A stretch of 64,000 nucleotides of DNA, from assembly GCA_030532895.1 (NCBI GenBank), contig JAUNKF010000014.1, positions 17,250 through 81,249 on the forward strand. The letters run 5' to 3'. The stretch comes from Lautropia sp. (lineage in GTDB: Bacteria > Pseudomonadota > Gammaproteobacteria > Burkholderiales > Burkholderiaceae_E). Of this stretch, positions 1 through 8,529 are shown piece after piece. Position 1 is the stretch's first letter. Each line of letters opens with the position of its first letter. The notes under the pieces are model-generated. The model worked only from the letters and a program-made list of their open reading frames with translations, was not told where the DNA came from and did not search any database. The translations under genes and the position numbers were made by a program.

Positions 1-195
1 CATAAACCCACAGCGCGCGGGGCGGTGGTGCGCCTCAATGTAGGGGAAACAGCCCCCCCCCCCCCCCCTCAGGAAGAGATCGAGGCTGCAAGACGCCTTC
101 TCGGCGCTCAGAGCGGTATGTTTGATGCCGGCCTTTTGCAGGATGTCGATCATGTCATGTTCCACAGAACGGCATGCACGGCAAAGCCGGGTCAT
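1..195 (-). CDS. possible partial ORF interrupted by a G16 tract
   Basis: An open frame enters from the left edge on the minus strand. It reads through about 65 codons from an ATG at 195, and it stays open further upstream. It begins MTRLCRACRSVEHDMIDILQ, so it has closely spaced cysteines. It then crosses a run of 16 G (C16 on the plus strand, 53-68), read as a run of glycines, and continues with YIEAHHRPARCGF to the edge. With 17 G the frame would stop within six codons. I do not recognise the family. It may be a real gene whose body lies outside the window, or a decayed fragment. Confidence 0.25.
   Translation of the reverse strand, partial: MTRLCRACRSVEHDMIDILQKAGIKHTALSAEKASCSLDLFLRGGGGGCFPYIEAHHRPARCGFM
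53..68. repeat. C16 homopolymer tract
   Basis: Sixteen consecutive C residues, which are G residues for the minus-strand open frame that crosses them. Tracts of this length usually vary by slippage, and they can also be miscounted by sequencing. Confidence 0.8.
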
Positions 196-510
196 GCCAC
201 AATTGATGACAATGATCTTACGTAGCCTGCAAGCGGAGCGTATCGGCAAGACGCCCCTATGGTTGAATGGAGCCGTTGAATGGCGACGGGAGCAAAATAA
301 TCGCCCTGCGAAACCAAGTCAGCAGAGCAATTTTGAGTGGCAGCCAACGATGCCATGGCAGCTTCGGGAATGCGCTGAGCAGCTTCATGCCAGGCACACG
401 CCTTTGCATCACAAGCAACAGGCCGACACTGACGCCAATCGATACAGTCGATGACACGATCAGGCGCCAAACCCGGCGCCTGACAATTCCGCTTCAGTGC
501 TTTTCAGTGC
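196..510. other. gap upstream of the partial ORF, downstream of dps
   Basis: About 315 bases with no gene I can support. Short frames exist on both strands but none resembles a protein family. The only clear structure is the stem-loop at 460-483. Confidence 0.5.
460..483 (-). terminator. stem-loop after dps
   Basis: A perfect 9-bp stem (TCAGGCGCC / GGCGCCTGA) with a 6-base loop lies 28 bases past the dps stop. No T-run follows on the minus strand, so it may only stabilise the transcript end. Confidence 0.5.
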
Positions 511-981
511 TTACTTGGCCAGCAGCGAGCGCAGCATCCAGGCCGTCTTTTCGTGCAGCTGCATGCGCACGGTCAGCAGGTCGCAAGTAGGCTGGTCGTC
601 GGCTTCTTCGGCCACGGGGAAGGCTTCGCGGCAAGTGCGCACGACGGCTTCCTGTCCTTCCATCAGGTCGCGCACCATCTCGTCGCCGCTCTTCTTGCTA
701 TCCCCTTCGGGGATGCTGGTCAGCTCGGCAAATTCGCGGTATGAGCCGGGGGCCATGTGGCCGAGGGCACGGATGCGCTCGGCGATTTCATCGATGGCGG
801 TGGCCAGCTCGGTGTACTGCCCCTCGAACATGGCGTGCAGCGAGTTGAACTGCGGGCCGGTCACGTTCCAGTGGTAGTTGTGGGTTTTCAGATACAGGCT
901 GTAGGAGTCGGCCAGCAGCTTCGAGAGACCTTTGGCCACGGCTTCGCGTTGCTGGTCGGTCATGCCAATATTGATGCTCAT
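511..981 (-). CDS. dps: Dps-family ferritin-like DNA-protection protein
   Basis: Dps proteins form 12-mers that oxidise and store iron with H2O2 and shield DNA in stress or stationary phase. The N-terminal half carries the family signature: INIGMTDQQR, then YSLYLKTHNYHWNVTG, whose His residues belong to the inter-subunit ferroxidase site, then LHAMFEGQYTELATAIDEIAER. Length is typical (about 156 aa). The frame is open to an ATG at 999. I prefer the ATG at 981 because AAAGAG lies nine bases upstream of it, while the ATGs at 999 and 987 have no well-placed site. It is monocistronic, with a long AT-rich upstream region and a stem-loop behind it. Confidence 0.95.
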   Translation of the reverse strand: MSINIGMTDQQREAVAKGLSKLLADSYSLYLKTHNYHWNVTGPQFNSLHAMFEGQYTELATAIDEIAERIRALGHMAPGSYREFAELTSIPEGDSKKSGDEMVRDLMEGQEAVVRTCREAFPVAEEADDQPTCDLLTVRMQLHEKTAWMLRSLLAK

Positions 982-999
982 ATCCATTCGCTCTTTCAT

Positions 1000-1543
1000 T
1001 TGATGTTCAGGTGAGGAGAAAGGCTCGTCTTGCTGCCATAGCCACTTCCCCTGCTACACCGTAGCAAAACGGCTGGCGAAAAGGGGGAAAACCCTGTTGA
1101 CGCTGGGCATTTGAGGATGTCGCAGGCAGCGGGGGAAGGTGCCAACACGGCAAGCGTACCTGCATTGCGACAAGCCCGTCTCCCATGAATATAACTATAA
1201 ACTAATAATCAACGAGACATGATTGAATATTCAAATAACAGCCATAGCAACCAATCCAGCGCGAACACTCGCAGCCAAGAGCAATCCGTCAGCCGCCCCC
1301 ACAACAGCACCTGACGCGCTGCCACATCAGTCAGCCCCATCGGTCAAGCACATCAGGCAGCTCCTTCCATCTCACCAGAACGCCAGCACGATGTTGCACG
1401 CCCCAAAAGCCTGTGATGACTTCAAGAGTCAGGCAACCCTGCGCTTACAGCTGTAAGGGACACACAGCAGCACGCCCCGAAGGGCAGAGCCTCCAGGCTG
1501 GCTCGAAGCCCACTCCGATCAAGACAAGATAGTCCGCCTATGC
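1000..1543. other. intergenic region upstream of dps
   Basis: No gene is supported here. Around 1185-1245 the sequence is much richer in A+T than its surroundings and contains a perfect 12-base palindrome TTGAATATTCAA (1223-1234). This is a plausible place for the dps promoter and a regulator site. I cannot name a regulator for it. Confidence 0.4.
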
Positions 1544-2962
1544 CTATGCCTGCGGCAATCGAAAAATCTTGCCCGGATTCATCAGGTTCAACGGATCGAG
1601 GGCACGCTTGATCCGGGCCATCAGCTCGATGCCCACCTCACCCGCCTCGGTCCGCAAAAAGTCCATCTTGTGAAGGCCGATACCATGCTCACCAGTGCAG
1701 GTGCCGCCCAGGCTCAGGGCCAGCTCGACGATGCGCTGGTTGAGCCGCTCGGCGGCGGCCATTTCCGCTTCATCCTCGGCATCCACCAGGATCAGGCAAT
1801 GAAAGTTGCCATCACCCACATGGCCGAGGATCATGGCCGGAAACCCGCTGTCTTCCAGCAACTGGCGGGCACCTTCGAGCGAGTCGGCCAACCGGGAGAT
1901 GGGCACACAGGTGTCGGTGGATACGGCTCGCGCGCCCGGCTTCACCTGCAGGCAGGCGAAGTAGGCGTTGTGGCGGGCGTTCCACAGGCGGCTGCGGTCT
2001 TCGGCCTGCACCGCCCACTCGAAATCGGCGCCGCCCTGCTCGGCCGCCAGGGCCTGCACGAGTTCAACCTGCTCGGCCACGCCTTGCTCACTGCCATGAA
2101 ACTCGAAGAACAAGGTATAGGCTTCACGCAGCGAGAGTTTGCTGTAGGCGTTGATGGCGGCAATGGAGGTGGGATCAAGAAACTCGCATCGCGCCACCGG
2201 AATGCCCATCTGGATGGCCTGGATGACGGTATCCACGGCCTGCTTGGCCGAGGGGAAGTTGACGACGGCAGCCGAGACGGCCTCGGGCTGTGGGTGCAGG
2301 CGCACCGTCACTTCGGTGATGATGCCAAGCGTGCCTTCCGACCCCACGAAGAGGTGGGTGAGGTCGTAACCGGCGGATGATTTGCGGGCCAGCGACCCCG
2401 TTTTGACGACCTGGCCGTCAGCCGTCACCACGGTGAGTGCCAGCACGTTTTCACGCATCGTGCCATAGCGCACGGCGTTGGTGCCCGAGGCGCGTGTGCC
2501 GACCATGCCACCCAGCGTGGCATCAGCACCCGGATCGATCGGAAAGAAGAGGCCCGTGTCGCGGATCTCCTGGTTCAGCTGCTTTCGGGTGACGCCGGCC
2601 TGAACCGTCGCCTGCAGGTCTTCGGGCGCCACTGACAGCAGCTTGTTCATCCGGCTCAAGTCGACGCAGACGCCGCCATTGACGGCCAACAGATGCCCTT
2701 CCAGGGACGAACCGGCGCCATAGGGGATGATCGGGCAGCGATGTTCACGACACAGCTTCACCACGTCCACCACATCCTCGGTGCTCTCGACGAACACAAC
2801 CGCATCAGGGGGCGCCACCGGAAAGGGCGACTCATCCCGCCCATGATGCTCACGCACGGCCGCCGCGGTGGAGACACGATCACCAAAACGTTGCTGCAGG
2901 GCGCTGAGCAGGGATGCCGAAAAAGCACTGCCTGCCGGGGAGGATGTGTCCTGGTTGCTCAT
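1544..2962 (-). CDS. FAD-binding D-lactate/glycolate dehydrogenase (GlcD/Dld family)
   Basis: A flavoprotein of the PCMH/VAO type that oxidises a D-2-hydroxy acid, most likely D-lactate, to the keto acid and passes electrons to the respiratory chain. The FAD-binding half contains IPYGAGSSLEGH and SSAGYDLTHLFVGSEGTLGI (about residues 98-220). The C-terminal half ends with the conserved GTCTGEHGIGLHK and DPLNLMNPGKIF. At 472 aa it has full family length. The ATG has AAAGGA seven bases upstream. It is divergent from lldD, so both lactate isomers would be oxidised from one locus. Glycolate or D-2-hydroxyglutarate are possible alternative substrates. Confidence 0.9.
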   Translation of the reverse strand: MSNQDTSSPAGSAFSASLLSALQQRFGDRVSTAAAVREHHGRDESPFPVAPPDAVVFVESTEDVVDVVKLCREHRCPIIPYGAGSSLEGHLLAVNGGVCVDLSRMNKLLSVAPEDLQATVQAGVTRKQLNQEIRDTGLFFPIDPGADATLGGMVGTRASGTNAVRYGTMRENVLALTVVTADGQVVKTGSLARKSSAGYDLTHLFVGSEGTLGIITEVTVRLHPQPEAVSAAVVNFPSAKQAVDTVIQAIQMGIPVARCEFLDPTSIAAINAYSKLSLREAYTLFFEFHGSEQGVAEQVELVQALAAEQGGADFEWAVQAEDRSRLWNARHNAYFACLQVKPGARAVSTDTCVPISRLADSLEGARQLLEDSGFPAMILGHVGDGNFHCLILVDAEDEAEMAAAERLNQRIVELALSLGGTCTGEHGIGLHKMDFLRTEAGEVGIELMARIKRALDPLNLMNPGKIFRLPQA

Positions 2963-3273
2963 GTCATGTCCTTTCTTATCTTATGATCGATGATGAGGGG
3001 CGCTGGCACACCGGCGCACCATGCCGTCATTCTAGAGCGTGTTATGCACTGATTCGTCCGCGCGAAAGCCCCGCTGGGCTGGCCTCCCACACACCCGGAC
3101 CCAACGGCCAAGACGAGCACGTCATGCCGGCAGGCCACGCCTGGCCACTCGGTGTAGCATCTCAGCTTTACTCAACGCGTCATCCTGCCGTCGCTGCGCG
3201 GCACCGGTGGCATCCCTCGCCGCCGGCCCGGCCTGTTGCCCATCGATCCACTTCCCAGAGGGAGACCCCTGTC
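2963..3273. other. divergent intergenic region between the dehydrogenase and lldD
   Basis: It should hold the promoters of both lactate-oxidising genes. No clear sigma70 boxes were found. It contains one copy of the dispersed intergenic repeat (3031-3060). Confidence 0.5.
3031..3060 (+). repeat. dispersed intergenic repeat, copy 1
   Basis: Contains GAGCGTGTTATGCACTGATT followed by CGTCC. It matches the other copies at 12131, 19565, 21271, 23835, 39319 and 39359, all in the same orientation. Confidence 0.7.
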
Positions 3274-4428
3274 ATGGCTCCGGTTATCACCTGCATCGAA
3301 GACCTCCGCCTCATGGCCAAGCGCCGTGTGCCCAAGATGTTCTATGACTACGCCGACTCCGGCTCCTGGACGGAATCGACCTACCGGGCCAATGAAAGCG
3401 ATTTCCAGAAGATCAAGTTCCGCCAGCGCGTGGCGGTGAACATGGAAAACCGCTCGCTGGCCACGACGATGATCGGTGAGAAGGTTCACATGCCGGTGGC
3501 CATCGCGCCCACGGGCCTGACGGGCATGCAGCATGCCGATGGCGAGATCCTCGCTGCCCGCGCGGCCGAGAAGTTTGGCGTGCCCTTCACGCTCTCGACG
3601 ATGAGCATCTGCTCGATCGAGGACGTGGCCGAGCACACCACACGGCCTTTCTGGTTTCAGCTTTACGTGATGAAGGACAAGGACTTCATCGGCCGGCTGA
3701 TCGACCGCGCCAAGGCCGCCAAGTGCTCGGCGCTCGTCATCACGCTGGATCTTCAAATCCTGGGCCAACGTCACAAGGACATCAAGAACGGGCTGTCGGC
3801 ACCGCCCAAGCCCACGCTGCTGAACCTGCTGAACCTGGCCACCAAGCCGCACTGGTGCCTGGGCATGGCCAAGACGAAGCGCCGCAGCTTCGGCAACATC
3901 GTGGGGCACGCCACCGGAGTGTCGGACATGAGTTCGCTGTCGAGCTGGACATCGCAGCAATTCGATCCGGCGCTGAGCTGGGACGACGTGGCCTGGATCA
4001 AGGATCGCTGGGGCGGCAAGATCATCATCAAAGGCATCATGGAGCCGGAAGATGCCGAGCTGGCCGTGAAGTCCGGTGCTGATGCGCTGGTGGTTTCCAA
4101 CCACGGTGGCCGCCAGCTCGATGGGGCGCTCTCGTCGATCGAGGCGCTGCCCGCCATCGTCGATGCGGTGGGCAATGACATCGAGGTCTTTCTCGACAGC
4201 GGCATCCGCTCAGGGCAGGACGTGATCCGTTCGATCGCGATGGGCGCCAAGGGTGTGTTCATCGGCCGAGCCTTCCTCTACGGGCTGGGCGCGATGGGCG
4301 AGGCCGGCGTCACCCGTGCACTGGAGATCATCTACAACGAGGCCGACCTGACGATGGCCTTCAGCGGCCTGCGCAACATCAAGGACGTGACGAAAGACAT
4401 CCTGGTGCCGGGCACCTATCCGACGTGA
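3274..4428 (+). CDS. lldD: L-lactate dehydrogenase (FMN, quinone-linked)
   Basis: A membrane-associated FMN alpha-hydroxyacid dehydrogenase that oxidises L-lactate to pyruvate. The 384-aa product starts MAPVITCIEDLRLMAKRRVP. It carries the family pattern LDLQILGQRHKDIKNGL and the active-site segment SNHGGRQLDGA, with the catalytic base at His277 (E. coli LldD uses His275), and GVFIGRAFLYGLGAMG near the end. The frame is open far upstream, but this ATG has AGAGGGAGA about nine bases before it and gives the expected N-terminus. The stop overlaps the GTG start of sbcB. Confidence 0.95.
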   Translation: MAPVITCIEDLRLMAKRRVPKMFYDYADSGSWTESTYRANESDFQKIKFRQRVAVNMENRSLATTMIGEKVHMPVAIAPTGLTGMQHADGEILAARAAEKFGVPFTLSTMSICSIEDVAEHTTRPFWFQLYVMKDKDFIGRLIDRAKAAKCSALVITLDLQILGQRHKDIKNGLSAPPKPTLLNLLNLATKPHWCLGMAKTKRRSFGNIVGHATGVSDMSSLSSWTSQQFDPALSWDDVAWIKDRWGGKIIIKGIMEPEDAELAVKSGADALVVSNHGGRQLDGALSSIEALPAIVDAVGNDIEVFLDSGIRSGQDVIRSIAMGAKGVFIGRAFLYGLGAMGEAGVTRALEIIYNEADLTMAFSGLRNIKDVTKDILVPGTYPT

Positions 4429-5855
4429 GCGGCACGAGCTTTTTCTGGCACGACTACGAGACCTTCGGCCGGGATCCACGACGAGACCGGCCGGCGCAGT
4501 TTGCCGGCATCCGCACCGATGAGGCGCTGAACGACATCGGCGAACCGGTGATGCACTACTGCCAGCCGACGCCCGACTACCTGCCCGACCCGGAAGCCTG
4601 CCTGCTCACGGGGATCCTGCCGCAAACCTGTCTGGAACGGGGGCTGCCTGAGCACCGCTTTGCCGAAGCCGTCCTGGCGGCGTTGGGCCAAAGCGGCACG
4701 ATCGGCGTCGGCTACAACTCGATCCGTTTCGATGACGAAGTGACGCGCCACCTCCTCTGGCGCAGCCTGCTCGACCCTTATGGGCGTGAATGGCGCAACG
4801 GCTGCAGTCGCTGGGATCTGCTCGACGTGGTGCGCTGCACGGCCGCGTTGCGCCCGGACGGCATCGAATGGCCCCGCCATGAAGATGGCCGCCTCTCCTT
4901 CAAGCTGGAACACCTGAGCGTGGCCAATGGCCTGGTGCATGATCAGGCCCACGATGCGCTCTCCGATGTACGCGCCACGATCGCGCTGGCCCGGCTCATT
5001 CGTGAGCGTCAGCCCCGCCTGTGGGATTTCTGTCTGGCGCTGCGCCAGAAGCAGGCCGTGCTGAAGCAGATCGGCGAGGCCCGCCCCTTCATCCACATCT
5101 CGGGCATGTATGGCACCGAACGAGGCGGTCTGGCCATCGTCTGGCCGCTGGCCTGGCACCCCACGAACAAGAACGAGCTGCTGGTGTGGGATCTGGCGGC
5201 CGACCCTTCGGAGCTGGCCGATCTGGACGTGCCCACGATTCGGCAGCGTCTTTTTTCAAAGCGCGAGGCGCTGCCCGAGGGCATCACCCGTCTGCCGATC
5301 AAGAGCCTGCACATCAACAAGTCGCCGATCGTGATCGGCAACCTGAAAACACTCACCCCAGACGTGATCGATCGCTGGCACATCGACATGGCAGCCATCG
5401 AACATCATGCTGCAGCCGCACACAGGATCAGCCCGATGCTGCACGGCAAATGGCCCGAGGTGCATGCCAGAAAGCCGGCCGAGCAGACCGAGATCGACGT
5501 GGAAGCCGATCTGTATGGCGGTTTCGTGGGCGATGCCGACCGGCGCCTGCTCGATGCGTGGCGGGCTTCCCTGCCGGATGCGCCAAAACCGATACCCGCT
5601 TACGAAGATCCCCGACTCGAAGCACTGTCTTTCCGTTACATGGCGAGGCATTTTCACGATATGCTCAACGCTGAAGAAAGGCAACGCTGGCAGGAACACT
5701 GCCACGCCCGTCTCCACCAGGGGGCCGGTGGAGCACTCACCCTCGCCGCATACGCCAACCGGATCGATGCGCTGAGTGAAGCGTTGCCGCTGGACGACCA
5801 ACGTGGGCAATCATTGCTGGAGGCTCTCTATGACTACGGGGAACACATCGCCTGA
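4425..5855 (+). CDS. sbcB: exodeoxyribonuclease I
   Basis: A single-strand-specific 3'-to-5' exonuclease used in mismatch repair and recombination. The 476 aa match E. coli ExoI in length (475). The N-terminus FFWHDYETFGRDPRRDRPAQ carries the first DnaQ-fold acidic residues (Asp10, Glu12). The others are in SIRFDDE and HDALSDVRAT. The GTG start shares a 4-base GTGA overlap with the lldD stop, which implies translational coupling. The C-terminal end overlaps the glgB start by 26 bases. The pairing with lactate and glycogen genes looks positional, not functional. Confidence 0.95.
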   Translation: MSGTSFFWHDYETFGRDPRRDRPAQFAGIRTDEALNDIGEPVMHYCQPTPDYLPDPEACLLTGILPQTCLERGLPEHRFAEAVLAALGQSGTIGVGYNSIRFDDEVTRHLLWRSLLDPYGREWRNGCSRWDLLDVVRCTAALRPDGIEWPRHEDGRLSFKLEHLSVANGLVHDQAHDALSDVRATIALARLIRERQPRLWDFCLALRQKQAVLKQIGEARPFIHISGMYGTERGGLAIVWPLAWHPTNKNELLVWDLAADPSELADLDVPTIRQRLFSKREALPEGITRLPIKSLHINKSPIVIGNLKTLTPDVIDRWHIDMAAIEHHAAAAHRISPMLHGKWPEVHARKPAEQTEIDVEADLYGGFVGDADRRLLDAWRASLPDAPKPIPAYEDPRLEALSFRYMARHFHDMLNAEERQRWQEHCHARLHQGAGGALTLAAYANRIDALSEALPLDDQRGQSLLEALYDYGEHIA

Positions 5856-8391
5856 CCCAGGCACCATTCAACAGGCTTCGGCAGCACCGTCAGTGGATTC
5901 CCCGCCTCACTGCACGGCAGACGATATCTATTATTTCCGGGAAGGCACCAGCACGCGCCTCTACAACTGGCTCGGCGCCCATCCCTGCACCTACGCGCAG
6001 CAAACCGGCGGCAAGCCGGAAAAAGGTTGCTGGTTTGCCGTCTGGGCGCCCAATGCCCAGGCCGTCGAGGTCATTGGCGATTTCAATGGCTGGCAGCACG
6101 GCGCCAGCCCACTGGCCGTGCGCGGCGACAGCTCGGGCATCTGGGAGGGTTTCGTGCCCGGCGCCACCGAAGGCGATTGCTACAAGTTCCGCATCCACTC
6201 GGCGCCCACCGGCGAATGGCTGGAAAAAGGTGATCCAGTGGCTTTTTCCTGGGAAGAACCACCCCGAACCGCCTCGCGCATCGCCCGCCTCGATTACAGC
6301 TGGAATGATGCCGACTGGATGGCCCACCGCGGCAAGGCCAACGCCTTCGACGCCCCCATCAGCATCTACGAATGCCACCTCGGCTCATGGATGCGGCCGG
6401 CCGACAACCCGAGCGGCTTTTTCAATTATCGGGATATTGCGCCGAAGCTGGCCGACCATGTGCTGTCGCTGGGCTTCACCCATGTAGAGCTGATGCCCAT
6501 CACCGAGCACCCCTTCTATGGTTCGTGGGGCTATCAAACCACCGGGTATTTTGCGCCCACCGCTCGCTATGGCAGCCCGCAGGATTTCATGGCCTTCGTC
6601 GACCACCTGCACCAGCGGGGCATCGGCGTCATCCTCGACTGGGTGCCCTCACACTTCCCCGGTGATGCACACGGGCTTGCCCGTTTCGACGGCACCGAAC
6701 TGTACGAGCACGCCGACCGCCGTCAGGGCTTTCACCCGGAGTGGAACAGCTGGATCTTCAACTACGGCCGGCACGAGGTGCGCAGCTTCCTGCTCTCCAG
6801 CGCGGCCTACTGGCTGGAGAAATTCCATGTGGACGGCATTCGCGTCGATGCCGTCGCCTCGATGCTGTACCTCGACTACGCACGGCAAGATGGCCAATGG
6901 GTGCCCAACCGCCACGGCGGCCACGAAAACCTCGAAGCGATCAATTTCCTTCGCCAGCTCAACACCAGCATCTACCGTGATTTTCCCGACGTGCAGGTGA
7001 TTGCCGAGGAGTCGACGGCCTGGCCCGGCGTGACCCGCCCGGCCAGCTGGGGCGAGCACCGCAACGACAACCCCGAAGAAAAGAGCGGCCTGGGCTTTGG
7101 CATGAAATGGAACATGGGCTGGATGCACGACACGCTGTCGTGGTTCCAGAAAGACCCGGTACACCGCGCCTACCACCAGAACGCCCTCACCTTCGGCCTG
7201 TATTACGCCTTCCACGAGAATTTCGTGTTGCCACTCTCGCACGACGAGGTGGTGTATGGCAAGGGCAGCCTGCTCAACAAGATGCCGGGGGATGACTGGC
7301 AGAAATTTGCGAACCTGCGTCTGCTCTATGGCCTGATGTGGACGCACCCCGGCAAGAAGCTGCTCTTCATGGGCGGTGAATTCGGTCAGTGGTCGGAGTG
7401 GGCGCACGAAAGCAGTATCGACTGGGCCTGCCCCAGCTACTACCTGCACGCGGGCGTGCAGCGCTGGCTCAGCGACCTGAACCGGCTGATGCGCAGCGAA
7501 CCGGCACTCTACCAGCGTGACTTCGAGGCCGGCGGCTTCGAGTGGATCAGTGCCGATGACAGCGCCCAAAGCGTGCTGGCCTTCCTGCGCCACGGCCAAT
7601 CGCCTGAAGACACGGTGATGGTGCTCTTCAACGGCACACCGGTGCCCCGCTATGGCTACCGTGTCGGCTCACCTGTGGGCGGCCGATGGACGGAGCTGCT
7701 CAACAGCGATGCCAGCGCCTATGGTGGTAGCGGAGTTGGTAACCACGGTTTCGTCGAGGCCGACGAGGAAGGCATTCACGGCCGCCCCTTCTCGCTGGAT
7801 GTGACGCTCCCTCCGCTGGGTCTCGTCGTGCTCAAGCCTGAGCGGCCGGTGCATGCAGGCAGTGATCCAAGCCCGCTAGCAGATGACGCGACAGCCGAAA
7901 GCGCCCCGGCCTCCCGACCTGCTGCCTCAGCGGCCGCCCCCGGTACGGATCAGCGCCAGGCGCCTCTGTCGGCCCTCACCGCCGCCACGCCTGACAAGGC
8001 AGAAGCCGCAGATGCCGGTGCCGGTGCCGGCACGGCCGCTACCAGCGTAGCCGCCAACAGTCCGTCCCCCAAGGTCAGAACGAGCCGATCCCGCTCGGGC
8101 ACCACGGCGCATGCGAAGGCAGCCGCCCCAAAAGCGGAGAAGGTGCTCAAGGCAGCCCAGACCGAGAAGGCCGATCGTGCAGATCAGCCGGCCAAGCCGA
8201 AAGCCAGTAGCAGGGCCAAGGCCGCATCGGGCGACCCGGCAGCGGTGGCCCCCAAGGTGGTACGCACCCGTGTCGCCACGAAAACGGCCAGCACGAAAAC
8301 AAAGACGAGCAGCGCCAAGCCGGCAGCCACCAAGGCGAGTGGCAGCACCGCCACCGCATCACGCCCCCGCGCGGGCAAACACCTGATCTGA
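5830..8391 (+). CDS. glgB: 1,4-alpha-glucan branching enzyme with long H1-like tail
   Basis: Makes alpha-1,6 branches in glycogen. Domain order: a short N-terminus, a CBM48 module (WFAVWAPNAQAVEVIGDFNG, about residue 60), and the GH13 catalytic barrel with nucleophile Asp340 (GIRVDAVASM), acid/base Glu393 (VIAEEST) and LSHDEVVYGKGS. The extra N1 module of E. coli GlgB is absent. From about residue 675 to the end (853) there is a low-complexity Ala/Lys/Pro/Thr tail resembling histone-H1-like proteins, not part of the usual enzyme. The start at 5830 has GGAGG seven bases upstream. It overlaps the sbcB end, and the frame is open further upstream. A stem-loop follows. Confidence 0.93.
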   Translation: MTTGNTSPDPGTIQQASAAPSVDSPPHCTADDIYYFREGTSTRLYNWLGAHPCTYAQQTGGKPEKGCWFAVWAPNAQAVEVIGDFNGWQHGASPLAVRGDSSGIWEGFVPGATEGDCYKFRIHSAPTGEWLEKGDPVAFSWEEPPRTASRIARLDYSWNDADWMAHRGKANAFDAPISIYECHLGSWMRPADNPSGFFNYRDIAPKLADHVLSLGFTHVELMPITEHPFYGSWGYQTTGYFAPTARYGSPQDFMAFVDHLHQRGIGVILDWVPSHFPGDAHGLARFDGTELYEHADRRQGFHPEWNSWIFNYGRHEVRSFLLSSAAYWLEKFHVDGIRVDAVASMLYLDYARQDGQWVPNRHGGHENLEAINFLRQLNTSIYRDFPDVQVIAEESTAWPGVTRPASWGEHRNDNPEEKSGLGFGMKWNMGWMHDTLSWFQKDPVHRAYHQNALTFGLYYAFHENFVLPLSHDEVVYGKGSLLNKMPGDDWQKFANLRLLYGLMWTHPGKKLLFMGGEFGQWSEWAHESSIDWACPSYYLHAGVQRWLSDLNRLMRSEPALYQRDFEAGGFEWISADDSAQSVLAFLRHGQSPEDTVMVLFNGTPVPRYGYRVGSPVGGRWTELLNSDASAYGGSGVGNHGFVEADEEGIHGRPFSLDVTLPPLGLVVLKPERPVHAGSDPSPLADDATAESAPASRPAASAAAPGTDQRQAPLSALTAATPDKAEAADAGAGAGTAATSVAANSPSPKVRTSRSRSGTTAHAKAAAPKAEKVLKAAQTEKADRADQPAKPKASSRAKAASGDPAAVAPKVVRTRVATKTASTKTKTSSAKPAATKASGSTATASRPRAGKHLI

Positions 8392-8402
8392 TTCAGGCAG
8401 CC

Positions 8403-8436
8403 GCCCATGCCGCCGTCGTTTCAAGGTGGCATGGGC
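8403..8436. terminator. stem-loop between convergent genes
   Basis: A 12-bp stem with one wobble (GCCCATGCCGCC / GGTGGCATGGGC) and a 10-base loop, between the glgB stop and the stop of the opposing BMP gene. There is no T-run. Confidence 0.5.
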
Positions 8437-8529
8437 GCACACCCAGCTTGCACTCACACCGGGCTGCTTATCCCAAAGGCTGGGGGATGCATGCCGAGGC
8501 CAACAGATCGTCCGGATGCGGCAACCCGC

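Noticed and set aside
257-457. Minus-strand ORF of 66 codons with a hydrophobic start
   Set aside because: No family resemblance, no ribosome-binding site and atypical composition. It is probably chance.
1223-1456. ORF of 77 codons in the dps upstream region
   Set aside because: Low-complexity reading without motifs, overlapping an AT-rich regulatory-looking stretch.
2914-3273. N-terminal extension of lldD by 120 codons
   Set aside because: It overlaps the start of the divergent dehydrogenase gene and is not similar to lldD. The ATG at 3274 has a ribosome-binding site and the expected N-terminus.
5776-5829. Longer glgB start inside sbcB
   Set aside because: The ATG at 5830 has a proper GGAGG, and the extra residues are a shadow of sbcB.
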